Translations under genes and position numbers: made by a program
The notes under the pieces: model-generated
The model's input: only the letters and a program-made list of their open reading frames with translations
What the model was told of the DNA's origin: nothing
Database searches by the model: none
Part shown: in pieces, positions 1 through 11,964 of the stretch
Numbering within the stretch: the first letter of the stretch is position 1
How the letters are laid out: every line of letters begins with the position of its first letter
DNA from: Neocallimastix lanati (nom. inval.)
Taxonomy: Eukaryota; Neocallimastigomycota; Neocallimastigomycetes; Neocallimastigales; Neocallimastigaceae
Length of the DNA stretch: 57,500 nt
Direction of reading: 5' to 3'
NCBI GenBank assembly: GCA_016946835.1
Contig: JACVTC010000112.1
Location: 175,001 to 232,500, forward strand

Positions 1-298
<298 letters not shown>

Positions 299-541
299 TG
301 TTAAAGTTCAACATAATATTTAAACTTTTGTACATTAAAGTATTATAAATATTTATAATATTTGATTAAGTAATAATTTGTATGTAAAATATAAAAAGAA
401 AATTTTTTTATGAAATTAATATTTTGAGTCTTTTTAAATACTTTTTTAAATCATATAAATTAATAAATAATAAATTAAATTTAATTAAATAATAATACAT
501 TTTGTTGTGTACACATCATATCTTATATTGACTCCTTAACA
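299..541 (+). repeat. 5' LTR of copia element
   Basis: Starts TGTTAA and ends TTAACA, a perfect short terminal inverted repeat. Bases 299-538 match 5277-5516 with no difference noticed. It contains the usual AT-rich U3-like stretch. Confidence 0.93.
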
Positions 542-643
542 GATTAAGAGTCTCATATATCAAGAGACCTATTATTAATTTTAATTTTTAAAACATTTTA
601 ATGATTTTAATGACTTTATAATATAATTAATTATTTTATATTA

Positions 644-3082
644 ATGTTCCAAAGAATGGCTAAAAGAAAGAATAACAATAACAATCATATTGAAGAGAGT
701 TCGAGTTCATCGAATCCAACTGAAAATAAGGACGATGAATCGATTTCTTCATATGAAGATGATGAATCCAATGATAAAAGGATTATCATAAACAAATATT
801 ATGGAAATATAACTAAATCTGTTTTTGAAATTAAAGATTTCGTATTAAATAAAGAAAATTTCTTAGATTGGTATGAGCCTTTAAAGAGGCATCTCATTGC
901 CAATGATTTAGATATTTATATTGAAATAGAAATCCAATATTCAAATATGAACAGAGGTCAAATAAAATCGGATAATGCGGTTCAATCTATCATAATAAAT
1001 AGTTTAGAAAAATCAAACCAAGAATATTTACGAGGATGTAAAACTGCTTATAGTATGATTGATAGATTAAAAAACCGTTTCTATCAATCTGGCCAAGCAC
1101 TATTAAATATTCTTGAATATAAAATTATTAATCTTAAGTTAATAAACAATGACTATATTCAATATATTAATGAATTAAACAATCTTTTCGAACAACATAA
1201 ATTTGAATCTAATAAATTAAAAAGAATTCCTTTTGATGAGGAAACTAAACTTTTATTTGCAGTAAATGAATTAGATAGAATTGGTATAAATTCACCACCA
1301 ATTTATAGTTATAAAACTTTTGATGATCTTATTAAAGAATTAAACAAAAGGCATGACTTTTTTGAAAAAGCCGAAATTTTAAGGTCAAAAACTACCGTTA
1401 TAAACGATTCAAATGTCAATAATATAAATAAAAATAAACCAAATAATAATAAAAATTATAATAATACTAATAAAATTCGTAACGAATATTATTGTCATAT
1501 ATGCAAAACTAAAGGTCACACTACTGATCATTGTAAATATAATCTTTTAATTAGAGAAAATAATAAATCAGATGATAATGATAAAAATTATAAAAATAAT
1601 AATTACAAAAATAAAAATTATTATAAAAGATATAATAACAAAAATAATTATTACTCTGGAAATATTATTAATAAGAACAATGATAAATCTAATAATAATA
1701 ACAATAATTTTTTTGAAAATAATAATGAAAATGAAGATGAGGTATACATTGATTTTACAGGAAGTATTTCAGCAATTCAAAATTGTAATTATACAACAAT
1801 AAATAATAATAATAATTCCACACATTGGATTATTGATAGTGGTACTGGCATCAACTTAACTAATAACATCAACAATTTAAACAATATAAATAAAGTAAAT
1901 AATAAAAATATCATTTATCCAAATGGTGATTTAGACAAGGTCGAAAATGTAGGTACTTACAATGGTAAATTTAAAAATAAAGATTTTATATTATCAAATG
2001 TTTATTACGCGTCAAATATTCAAAACAATCTAATTTCCACTCATTCAATATTAAAAAATGGATGCACTATTATAATGAAACGCGTAAATAACAAAGACCG
2101 TTTACAAATATTCAAAAATAATAAGTTAATTGCAAATATTTTTGCGAATGATGAAAATTTATTCGTGTTTGATACAATACCTTCAAATAATACTATATCT
2201 AAGAATTATATTTTCAGCATTGATACTAACTTGTGGCATGCTCGTTTGGGACACTTTTATAATAATGATATCAAAGATTTTGTCATTGAGCATACTAAAT
2301 ACCATAATGATAAAAATTGTCGCCAATGCAAAATCACTAAATTAAAGAGAAAACCATTCTACTCTTCCCCTAATAATGCTTCAAAACCTATGGAACTAGT
2401 TCATTCTGATGTAGTTGGAAAATTGGAAACATCATATAATGATTTCAATTATTATGTTACTTTTCTTGATGATTTCTCTAGAAAAATTTGGGTCTACCTT
2501 ATCAAGAATAAGTCTGATGTTCCTAACATATTTATTAAATTTCATAAATTTATTTCCAATACTACTTCATATAAAATTATAAATTTCAAATCTGACAATG
2601 GTACTGAGTATATCAACAAAACTTTAACTACCTATTTAGAAAATTTTGGAATTAATTTCATTCATTCAGTTCCTGGTTACCCACAACAAAATGGTCGTGC
2701 TGAACGCTTAAATCAAACACTTAATCGTTGCGCATCTACTCTATTAAACTCTGATAAGCTACCCTACAAGTTTTGGGATTCCGCTATTCTTTGTGCTGCT
2801 TACCTCTATAACTTGAATCCACATCAGAGTATTAATAATAAAATTCCAAATGAATTATTTTTCAATAAATCAGTTGATATTTCTCACCTTAAAGTTTTTG
2901 GATGTAAAGCATTTTTCTATAACAATCACAAAACGAATAAATTTGACAATAACTCTAAACCTGGTATATTTTTAGGATATGCATCTGACTCTCTTGGCTA
3001 CAAAATTTTAGATATTTCTACTAACTCTATAGTTACTTCAAGAGATGTTTTATTTTATGGAAGATATGCCTGGAACTATTAA
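644..3082 (+). CDS. copia Gag-protease-integrase polyprotein (812 aa)
   Basis: First part of the copia polyprotein. Residues 1-250 resemble a copia Gag (nucleocapsid precursor). A CCHC zinc knuckle (CHICKTKGHTTDHC, spacing 2-4-4) lies at 284-297 and binds RNA. An aspartic-protease motif (DSG in WIIDSGTG) lies near 398. The integrase follows, with an HHCC zinc site at about 531-562 ending CRQC and a DDE core at about D589, D650 (SDNGTEY) and E686 (GRAERLNQ). The reading frame closes at TAA 3080-3082 just after the conserved SRDV block at the integrase end. The RT part continues in the +1 frame, overlapping by 38 nt. The start is the first ATG after the LTR; a second in-frame ATG four codons on is equally possible. 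Asn-rich linkers (residues 255-380) are low-complexity and probably not structural. Confidence 0.92.
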   Translation: MFQRMAKRKNNNNNHIEESSSSSNPTENKDDESISSYEDDESNDKRIIINKYYGNITKSVFEIKDFVLNKENFLDWYEPLKRHLIANDLDIYIEIEIQYSNMNRGQIKSDNAVQSIIINSLEKSNQEYLRGCKTAYSMIDRLKNRFYQSGQALLNILEYKIINLKLINNDYIQYINELNNLFEQHKFESNKLKRIPFDEETKLLFAVNELDRIGINSPPIYSYKTFDDLIKELNKRHDFFEKAEILRSKTTVINDSNVNNINKNKPNNNKNYNNTNKIRNEYYCHICKTKGHTTDHCKYNLLIRENNKSDDNDKNYKNNNYKNKNYYKRYNNKNNYYSGNIINKNNDKSNNNNNNFFENNNENEDEVYIDFTGSISAIQNCNYTTINNNNNSTHWIIDSGTGINLTNNINNLNNINKVNNKNIIYPNGDLDKVENVGTYNGKFKNKDFILSNVYYASNIQNNLISTHSILKNGCTIIMKRVNNKDRLQIFKNNKLIANIFANDENLFVFDTIPSNNTISKNYIFSIDTNLWHARLGHFYNNDIKDFVIEHTKYHNDKNCRQCKITKLKRKPFYSSPNNASKPMELVHSDVVGKLETSYNDFNYYVTFLDDFSRKIWVYLIKNKSDVPNIFIKFHKFISNTTSYKIINFKSDNGTEYINKTLTTYLENFGINFIHSVPGYPQQNGRAERLNQTLNRCASTLLNSDKLPYKFWDSAILCAAYLYNLNPHQSINNKIPNELFFNKSVDISHLKVFGCKAFFYNNHKTNKFDNNSKPGIFLGYASDSLGYKILDISTNSIVTSRDVLFYGRYAWNY

Positions 3083-3200
3083 TACTACATTCTTTTGTGA
3101 TAAATATATTGATTCTATTATTAATTTTAAGGATTCTTTAATTGAGGGGGAAAGTATAAATGATAATAATAATATTCATTCACAATTAAATAATCCTTTA

Positions 3201-3240
<40 letters not shown>

Positions 3241-3246
3241 GCAATT

Positions 3247-3277
<31 letters not shown>

Positions 3278-5174
3278 TTATAATAATAATTATGATAATA
3301 ACAACGATATTTATAACAATGATATTAATAATAATTATAATAATAATTATGATAATAACAACGATATTTATAACAATGATATTAATAATAATTATGATAA
3401 TTACAAAGATATTTATAATAATGACAATAATAATAATAGTAATAAAATTATTAATAATAATAATAAAACTAAAATAGAAGAAAATGAATATAATAGTGAA
3501 TCTGATAATGAATTTTTAAATGAAAGAAAACTTAAATATATAAACAAGAAAAGATCACATAGCAATAATTCAGATGATTCAGATGAAGAAAATTTAACTT
3601 CCAGAAAAGAAAAATTACAATCAGTAAGTAATAAAAGATTTAAAATTTTAAATATTAAAACAAATATCCCAACAACGTATCAACAAGCTATTAATTCCCC
3701 AGAAAGTGAAGAATGGAAAGAAGCAATAGATGACGAATTAAAAAATATGTACGACAACAATGTTATGAAAGTGGTAAAAAACATACCAGCTGACGCAAAT
3801 ATAATTGGTACTAAATGGGTCTTTGCCGAAAAGGATAAAAAGAAGAAAAAGGCAAGATTAGTGGCTCTTGGTTGTCAGCAAATTGCTGGAGAAGACTTTA
3901 TAGAGACATACTCCCCAACAGTCCAAGCAGATAGTCTAAGACTTACGGTCGCTATTGCATCAAAGTTCAACTGGGATTTGAAACAATTGGATATAAAAGC
4001 TGCTTACTTGAATGCAAATTTGGAAGAAAAGATTTATACAAAGATTCCTTATGGTGATAAAAATTTTAATACTAATAAATTCTGGCTACTTAAAAAAGCT
4101 CTTTATGGTTTAAAACAGGCTGGAAGAATGTGGTATAATGAAATATCAAATTACTTAGTAAGTATAGGTTTTAGAAATTACAAAACTGACAAATGTCTCT
4201 TTGGGAAATATAATAAAAATAATAAATTAACATGTTTACTAACATTATATGTAGATGATATTTTAATAACAGGAATTAAAAATGAAATAAACTATACAGT
4301 AAGCAAATTAAAAGATAAATATAAAATTTCTAAAGATTCTAATGCAACTAAAATAATAGGTATAAATATTTATAAAACAAGTGATGGTTATAAAATAAAT
4401 CAGATAGATTATATTAATAAAATAATAGAAAAATATAATATGAAGAAAACAAAACAAATTAAAACACCATGCAGGAAAATTACAGAACATGAAAGAAATA
4501 ATTCAAATTTAATAGATCCAAAAGAATATAAATCTTTACTTGGTGCGTTACTATATATCGCTGTAAAGTCAAGGCCTGATATAATGTTTTCTGTAAGTGA
4601 AGCATCAAGAATATGTGAAAATCCAACAGAAGCTGATTATAAAAATTTAATGAGCATCTTACAATATTTAAATGGTACAAAAAATAAATCTTTACATTAT
4701 AATAAAAATAATAAATTTATCGGATACTCAGATTCAGATTTTGCTAACGATGAAAAGACGAGAAGATCTACAAGTGGATATATATTTTTACTTGGAAAAA
4801 GCCCTATTTCATGGAAATCTCAGTTACAGAAAAACGTAACTTTATCTACTGCTGAAGCTGAATTTGTTAGTTTAACTGAATGTACTAAACAAGCTTTATG
4901 GTTCAAAAATTTATTTAAGGAAATATTTAATCAAGATATAAAATTTAAAATTATGGTAGATAATAAGGCATGCATTGCAATTGCTCAAGATACAAATTCT
5001 AAAGGAAGATGTAAACATATAGATTTAAGATATAAATTTATTCAAGAAGAGATTATGAAAAACGAAATTGAATTAGAATACATTAATACTGAAAACATGT
5101 TAGCTGATCCATTAACTAAAAGTATCTCAGGAGTACAAATGACAAAATTTACAAATTTAATTTTCAAAGAATAA
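3045..5174 (+). CDS. copia reverse transcriptase-RNase H (709 aa)
   Basis: Second part of the copia polyprotein. Residues 1-50 continue the end of integrase. Residues 50-150 are an Asn/Asp/Tyr-rich linker with a 57-bp tandem repeat. The RVT_2-type reverse transcriptase follows, with KARLVALG, the LDIKAAYLN block and a YVDD catalytic box near residue 402. RNase H is recognisable by DSDFANDEKTRRSTSGY and STAEAEFVSL at about 560-620. It copies the element RNA into cDNA inside the virus-like particle. The frame is +1 relative to the upstream ORF. No separate promoter is expected, so expression needs a +1 shift, reinitiation at ATG 3045, or the shift is a lesion or sequencing indel. No internal stops occur over 709 codons. 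Confidence 0.93.
3208..3470 (+). repeat. AAT-rich linker with 57-bp tandem repeat inside copia ORF2
   Basis: Runs of AAT/AAC codons (poly-Asn) followed by two almost perfect copies of a 57-bp (19-codon) unit beginning at 3294 and 3351, and a diverged third copy. The frame is preserved, so expansion occurred in whole codons. Confidence 0.85.
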
Positions 5175-5198
5175 TATTTCTTTAATTGTATATATATA

Positions 5199-5230
<32 letters not shown>

Positions 5231-5269
5231 TGTATATAATAATTAAAATATTATATAATACTTAATGTA

Positions 5270-5276
5270 GGGGGAA
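5270..5276 (+). other. polypurine tract (plus-strand primer)
   Basis: GGGGGAA immediately precedes the TG of the 3' LTR, the expected position and composition of the LTR-retrotransposon plus-strand primer. Confidence 0.8.
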
Positions 5277-5516
5277 TGTTAAAGTTCAACATAATATTTA
5301 AACTTTTGTACATTAAAGTATTATAAATATTTATAATATTTGATTAAGTAATAATTTGTATGTAAAATATAAAAAGAAAATTTTTTTATGAAATTAATAT
5401 TTTGAGTCTTTTTAAATACTTTTTTAAATCATATAAATTAATAAATAATAAATTAAATTTAATTAAATAATAATACATTTTGTTGTGTACACATCATATC
5501 TTATATTGACTCCTTA
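5277..5516 (+). repeat. 3' LTR of copia element, last bases missing
   Basis: Identical to 299-538 as read by eye. It stops at TCCTTA and runs directly into LINE sequence (CTGCATTTTCAG...), so the terminal ACA found in the 5' LTR is absent. Confidence 0.9.
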
Positions 5517-5649
5517 CTGCATTTTCAGCGTTAACGCTTCTGGTTAGTTTGTGCTTATATTTTCGGAATAGTAACCCTTATCGAATACTAGCCAGAGGTA
5601 TAATTTCTGTAAATAGAGCCGTAAATCGGGCCAAGAATGGTGTTCTTGA

Positions 5650-5654
<5 letters not shown>
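5517..5654 (-). pseudogene. LINE family C C-terminal coding fragment
   Basis: On the minus strand this reads as the end of a LINE polyprotein, including IRQGLLFRKYKHKLTRSVNA. It is the same block found at 38234-38460 (IRQGLLFRWYKRKLTRSVNT) and related to the C-terminus of the intact LINE at 47093-51529. It is cut on one side by the copia 3' LTR and on the other by the poly(A) tail of a family-B LINE fragment, so two later insertions or rearrangements hit it. Confidence 0.8.
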
Positions 5655-6424
<770 letters not shown>

Positions 6425-6473
6425 TTAAAAAACAATGGAATTTTTAAAATAATTATTATTATTAATTAATAAA

Positions 6474-6520
<47 letters not shown>

Positions 6521-7026
6521 AAAATAAAATTAATTAAAATTGAAGATAAAAAAAAGACAATAATTTTAATTAAAAATTTTAAATAATAAATTAGAAAAAT
6601 AAATTGAGAAACAATAACAACAAAATAAATGTTTTTTTTTCTTTTTTTATTTTTTAATTATTTTTATTTTTTATTATTTTTTTTATTATTATTATATTAT
6701 TACTTTCTTCTTCTTTATAAAAAATTATTATTTAATTATATGAAAATAAATCATTTTCATATTAAATACTAAATATTATTTTATAAAATAATAGCTATAA
6801 ATATAAAATAAAATGAAATAATAAAAAAAAAAAAAAGATTTAAATATATTTTTATATACAACTTTTTTTTTTTTTTTTTTTTTTGATAACCATTAAAACA
6901 CTACTTAATTTAATTCCTCTATAATAAAATAAATATACTTTTTTTTTGTTAAACTTTTATATATTTCATTAAAAGAAAAGAAAATATATATATATTATCT
7001 TTACTTTTCAATTATTTTTTTTTTTC
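6425..7026. other. non-coding AT-rich spacer
   Basis: Contains an (AAAT)n tract at about 6470-6518 and several A and T runs. It ends at the 3' end of the CTL gene. No coding or RNA feature was recognised. Confidence 0.7.
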
Positions 7027-10000
7027 TTATATATGTTTAACATTACTATTTTTTTTATCATTTGAGGAATTAATAGTGATAACAGTATCATTATTCTTTT
7101 TTATTTCTTTCATTTGTTTCTTAGATTCTTTAGCTTTTTGTTTTTGTTCTTTCTTTTCCATCTTTGCTTGTAATTTCTTACTCTTTCTTTCTTCCTTATG
7201 TTTAGCCTTTGCTAATTTTCTTTCTTCCTTTGTTGGTAAAGCTAAAATATCAGGAATTTCTTCATTATTATCCTTTAAGTACTTGTTAAGACTTTTAACA
7301 AACTTCTTATACTTCTTTGGATGATAAGCAGCCATGACTTCTGGATGATCAGCGAAACATACAAAGAAGGCAGCTGCAGAAATTTCAACAACAATAGCAA
7401 TCATAGAAAGCATAATGTAACCATAGATAAAGCCAAAAATACCTAATAAGGTACTACCAAAGAATGGAAGATCATATACAAAGAAACTAAGAACAAAACC
7501 AATAAAACCGAGAATAAAGGAACTAACAGATTTACCCGTTCTCATTACACTATCAATGATATCAGAATTGACAACCATTTGAATACCATTCTTCTTAACA
7601 AGTTTCATAGTATCATAAGAGGCCTTACAATAACTAGTACCATAAACAGCAACCATAACAAAGGAATTAGAATTATACACTTGAAGAACATATTCTAAAC
7701 AAGAAACAGAAGAAAGAATGATAGTTTTAACAACTACATTATCGGTATTCTTACCTTTTCTGTAAAGATAATTAAATACTCTTAAAGCTGCAGTAATTAA
7801 TGAACCGAAACAAATAGTACCAAACGATAAAATAGCTCTTCCAGTAGAAAAGATGGTTGGGAAATGAACAGATGGGTGGTTATCACGAATTACATATTCT
7901 GGATTAGTACTAGTAAAATAGTACCAGGTAGCAGTAACACCAGAAATAGCAACAGCCATAACATTCTTACCAACTTCAAAGGTCCAAAAGAAGCATAAAA
8001 GAAGTACAGTACCACTAACTGCGTAAGAAATAATGTAATTAACTACTGATGGTTTTGTAAAAGTAATAAAAGCAGAGAAAATTAAAAGGAACCATGCACT
8101 ACTAAGAACAAAAAGAACAAAAGCCAATATGAAAGGACCAAATTGGCGATAAAGTGATGTCATAGTAGTACGTAATAAAGAAGAAGAGAATCTAATTTTG
8201 TGTCTAGTAAGGATGTACCAAAATATTTTAATAACAAAATAGATTGAAATAACAATTGCACCAAGGAAATTTTGAATAATTAAATTTACAATGATTAAAA
8301 TGGTCATATTTAAAAGAGAGAAACCAATAGAAATATAAATGATTTTAGAAGTATTCATAATAATAATCACCATCCATAATAAACCAATAACAGCATTGCT
8401 AACAATAATCCAAAACATGACTCTAGCAATTGGAATTAAGTTTTTGTGAAGAGAATCTAAAGTACTTCCAAAGAAATCAGTAGCTAAGCTAATAGAACGT
8501 TTTTGTAAGTCTTTACAAAATGAAGTAGCCAATCCAGAAAGGAAACAAGAAGAAGGTAAGAAATCACCATTAATGGCACCAAAAACTGATTTTTGAAGAC
8601 AACGATCATTGATATAGAGACCAAGATCTACTCCAAGAACATTCTTAGCACCTTGTTCGATGATACTTAAAACTTCGTTAGAAGAAAGAGATACAAGTGC
8701 AACATTATGTATGCAACCGGTGGAAGCACTAACTAAACGTTTTGTACGATCTTCCTCATTATCACCTTCAGCACTTTCATTTGTAGTTAAAAATTTATTG
8801 ATACAACCATTAAACATAGAAGTAATAAGTGGAGTGGATACACCAGCCTTATCTAAACCATATTTGATACAGCCATTAATAGCAACTGACTTTTGAGCAC
8901 CTTCAGTAAGCATTGGCTTTAGACATTGGCTATCTAATTGAGCAACGGCATCAGTATTAAGATTAACACCAACCGATTGAAGAGCTTCATTGACACATTT
9001 TTGTGGATCTTGTTCTTCTGAACAGAGTTCCCAAATTTTTTCAGTATCAACAGAGCTATTAGCTAAATTGGTGGATGCATTATCTCCTGATTTCACCGTT
9101 TTTATTAATTCAGAAATGGCATAGTCTACACACTTAGCATATGAATTATTTTCACCATTAACCATTGGAGAAATACAAGTATTCATCAATTCATCCGTTT
9201 TTTCTTTTACATTTTCACTTTCACCAAAAAGATTAATAGCATAACGAATACACTTATCAGAAGCTGACTTATCTCCTTCAACTACATACTTTGCACATTC
9301 ATTATAAAATCCTGTAATAACGTTAAGAGTGGTATCACTAACATTAGCTCTTTTATATAATTCCATGGAATTCAAATTGAAATCTCTCTTAGCCTTTTTC
9401 TCTTCCTTAACAACTTCATTAATACCAAAAGTGAAACAACGACTTTGAGCAAATTCATCACCAGAAACAACAAAACCAAGACAATTATCATAGAAAGTAT
9501 CTGAAACCTTACTAGTAGAAGGTGGCATATCATCTGGTAAAGAAATATCCGTAACAAAACGACAGAAAGTAGTAGGATCTGTCAAATTATCACGGTCCCT
9601 CCAACCGATATAGCCAATAGCAATTACAAGAGCAAAGAAAACAATTCCAAAAATAAAATCAGCATTTGCTTTTCTCTTAGAATGATGTAATACTGGTAAG
9701 TTATGGAATGGTTTGGTTCTATCTCTTTCTGGTTTATTTATACTTGATTTTTCATCCTCATAATTAATACTTTGAGTGGACATGTTACTTTGTAAATTTG
9801 CTTGACTATCAAATTGCTGTTGAATCTCATCATTTCCATAACCAGAAGCATATCCATATTCTGGTTGTTGAACATTATTTAAATCATAATCATAATCATA
9901 TTGGGTAGATTGTGGTTGTTGTTGGAATTGAACATTAATATCCTCACCAATAGCATATTGATATTGTGGTGGTGGTTCTTGTTGATAGCCATTATTAGGA

Positions 10001-10293
10001 TTATACATACCGTTATTATTATAATTATAATTTATTTGTTGCATAGAAACATCATTCATAGTATTATTACTATTATAATACATATTATTATTATTTTGAT
10101 TAACAGGAGTTGGCATTGTCATTGGCATATTAACAATTGGGGCAGAAGGAACATAATTATTATTGTTTCTATTGTTATTGTTTACATTTCCTGAATATGA
10201 TAAATCAACCGATGGGGCCTCACTGTTTCCATCATCAGTATCGCTAGCAGGGGCTAACATTGGGAATTTTTCGGAATATTCCTTCTTGTACAT
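7027..10293 (-). CDS. choline-transporter-like (CTL/SLC44/Pns1 family) membrane protein, 1088 aa
   Basis: Intronless gene. Residues 1-205 are a cytosolic Asn/Gln/Tyr/Pro-rich tail. TM1 is at about 211-231. A long hydrophilic region (about 235-600) follows with six to eight diverged repeats in which two Cys lie 12-20 residues apart, for example DNCLGFVVSGDEFAQSRC and NECAKYVVEGDKSASDKC. A block of about eight or nine membrane helices spans about 617-985 and has the family's C-terminal signature (long TM run, then FADHPEVMAAYHPKKY). The tail (about 1000-1088) is Lys/Glu-rich and coiled-coil-like. CTL proteins carry choline or ethanolamine, or act as plasma-membrane and organelle transporters; the exact substrate cannot be read. 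A large loop after TM1 is typical, but this one is long and repeat-built. The start is the first in-frame Met; the AT-rich upstream region supports it. The family assignment is firm, the gene name is not. Confidence 0.85.
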   Translation of the reverse strand: MYKKEYSEKFPMLAPASDTDDGNSEAPSVDLSYSGNVNNNNRNNNNYVPSAPIVNMPMTMPTPVNQNNNNMYYNSNNTMNDVSMQQINYNYNNNGMYNPNNGYQQEPPPQYQYAIGEDINVQFQQQPQSTQYDYDYDLNNVQQPEYGYASGYGNDEIQQQFDSQANLQSNMSTQSINYEDEKSSINKPERDRTKPFHNLPVLHHSKRKANADFIFGIVFFALVIAIGYIGWRDRDNLTDPTTFCRFVTDISLPDDMPPSTSKVSDTFYDNCLGFVVSGDEFAQSRCFTFGINEVVKEEKKAKRDFNLNSMELYKRANVSDTTLNVITGFYNECAKYVVEGDKSASDKCIRYAINLFGESENVKEKTDELMNTCISPMVNGENNSYAKCVDYAISELIKTVKSGDNASTNLANSSVDTEKIWELCSEEQDPQKCVNEALQSVGVNLNTDAVAQLDSQCLKPMLTEGAQKSVAINGCIKYGLDKAGVSTPLITSMFNGCINKFLTTNESAEGDNEEDRTKRLVSASTGCIHNVALVSLSSNEVLSIIEQGAKNVLGVDLGLYINDRCLQKSVFGAINGDFLPSSCFLSGLATSFCKDLQKRSISLATDFFGSTLDSLHKNLIPIARVMFWIIVSNAVIGLLWMVIIIMNTSKIIYISIGFSLLNMTILIIVNLIIQNFLGAIVISIYFVIKIFWYILTRHKIRFSSSLLRTTMTSLYRQFGPFILAFVLFVLSSAWFLLIFSAFITFTKPSVVNYIISYAVSGTVLLLCFFWTFEVGKNVMAVAISGVTATWYYFTSTNPEYVIRDNHPSVHFPTIFSTGRAILSFGTICFGSLITAALRVFNYLYRKGKNTDNVVVKTIILSSVSCLEYVLQVYNSNSFVMVAVYGTSYCKASYDTMKLVKKNGIQMVVNSDIIDSVMRTGKSVSSFILGFIGFVLSFFVYDLPFFGSTLLGIFGFIYGYIMLSMIAIVVEISAAAFFVCFADHPEVMAAYHPKKYKKFVKSLNKYLKDNNEEIPDILALPTKEERKLAKAKHKEERKSKKLQAKMEKKEQKQKAKESKKQMKEIKKNNDTVITINSSNDKKNSNVKHI

Positions 10294-11830
10294 TTTGATT
10301 ATTATTTAATTAAAAATATATATATATAAATAATTATGAATAAAAAAAATTATTTTTTTTTATACTTTTAATATTATATTTTATATATATAAATAATTTT
10401 TTTTCTTTTTCTTCTTTTTTTTCCAATAAAAATAAATATATTTTTTAATTATCAAATATACTGTTTATTCTATTAATATATTATTCTAATAAAATATAAA
10501 AATAATATAATTATTTTTTAATAAATTTTGTTGTTTATTTTGTTTATTATATTCCTTGTTTAAAAATATATATATAATTATTAGTTATAATATTATATCT
10601 AAATATTAATATTATCCGAAACAATTACTTGTTAGTAATTGTCAATTTAATCAGAAGACAATATATTAATTTTAATATAATATTATATCTAATTTTAAAA
10701 TTCTTTTATCGTATATTTTTTGTTTTTTAAAAAAATTTTACAAAGAAAAAAAAAAATAAAAATTATATATGAAAATTGGGGTATATATACCTTAATCCAA
10801 TAAACGAATCAGTGCCTTCCTTTATATTAATAATTATATATTAATTAATAATTTCTATTATTCTATATGCCAATTTTTTATATTTATTATTGCTATTCGT
10901 TTTTTTCTTTATTTTCCTTTATATATATATATAAAATAACTTTGTGGTTATAAAATAAGTTATTTCTAGTGGTCAATTTTTCTTTTAAAATTTAAAACTT
11001 TTAATTAATAAATAAATTAATTGATTAATAAATATTTTATATTATAAGTGTATTATGTGTTATATTACTTTTTTATCTTTTGTAAATATCATAACTAATA
11101 TTAATATTATTAAAATTAACAAATTTATTATTTATTATTTATATATTGTTTTTATTTATTATTTTTTAATTATGGTTTTATAATAATAATTATCTTATTT
11201 TCATAATTTTCATTTCAATGATTTTTCTCTTTAAAGAATGAGAAAATATAATAACAAAAATTTATTACTCTCTTCTTTTATATGTAAATATATATTACTT
11301 TAATAATTTTTATTTTTATCTATTTAAAAAAAAAAAAGTGAAAAATTTTCCCTTTATGCTTATTATTATTATTTCACTTTAGTTATACTTCTGTTTGTTA
11401 TTATTGTTCTTTTAAAACTTTTTTTTTATTCTTTCTTCTAATATTTTAATTTATACAAAAATGGTCTATATAAAATAATAATGAAACTTTCATGAAATTT
11501 TTTTTAATTTATTTTAGATTCTTAACGATAGTATTATAAAATATAATAAAATGAAATGAAATGAAATGAAATAAAATAAATAATAAAATATAATAAATAA
11601 TGAATTTTATAAATATTAAATAATATGAAATTATGAGAATGTATATTATTAATAATCTATATTTATATAAATAAAAACATTTAGTATTTTCATATTTCTT
11701 TTTTTTAAAAAAATTTATTTTATTTCTAATTACTATGTTTAATACTTAATTTTTTCTTTTATTGTACTATTTTTTTTTTTTTTTTAATAAAGATAGATAA
11801 GAAGTATTTATCTATTGTCATTGTTCATTA

Positions 11831-11864
<34 letters not shown>

Positions 11865-11933
11865 TATATAAACTATTCAATAATTTATAATTTTCTTTTT
11901 AAATAAATTATTATACTTTTTATTATTTTTATT

Positions 11934-11964
<31 letters not shown>

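Larger units (their letters stand above)
299..5516 (+). mobile_element. Ty1/copia-type LTR retrotransposon, nearly complete
   Basis: About 5.2 kb: 5' LTR, leader, two long overlapping ORFs (gag-protease-integrase, then RT-RNase H), a polypurine tract and a 3' LTR. Integrase lies upstream of reverse transcriptase, the order that defines the copia (Pseudoviridae) type. The two LTRs look identical over 240 bp, which indicates a recent insertion. The last bases of the 3' LTR are missing and no flanking target duplication is seen: (TAA)n lies on the left, LINE sequence on the right. The bases after the 5' LTR do not show a TGG-type primer-binding site that I can assign to a tRNA. A 26-base A-run lies between the second ORF and the 3' LTR. 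Confidence 0.93.

Noticed and set aside
542-600. Primer-binding site after the copia 5' LTR
   Set aside because: No match to a tRNA 3' end (no TGG), and a half-tRNA match could not be supported by eye.
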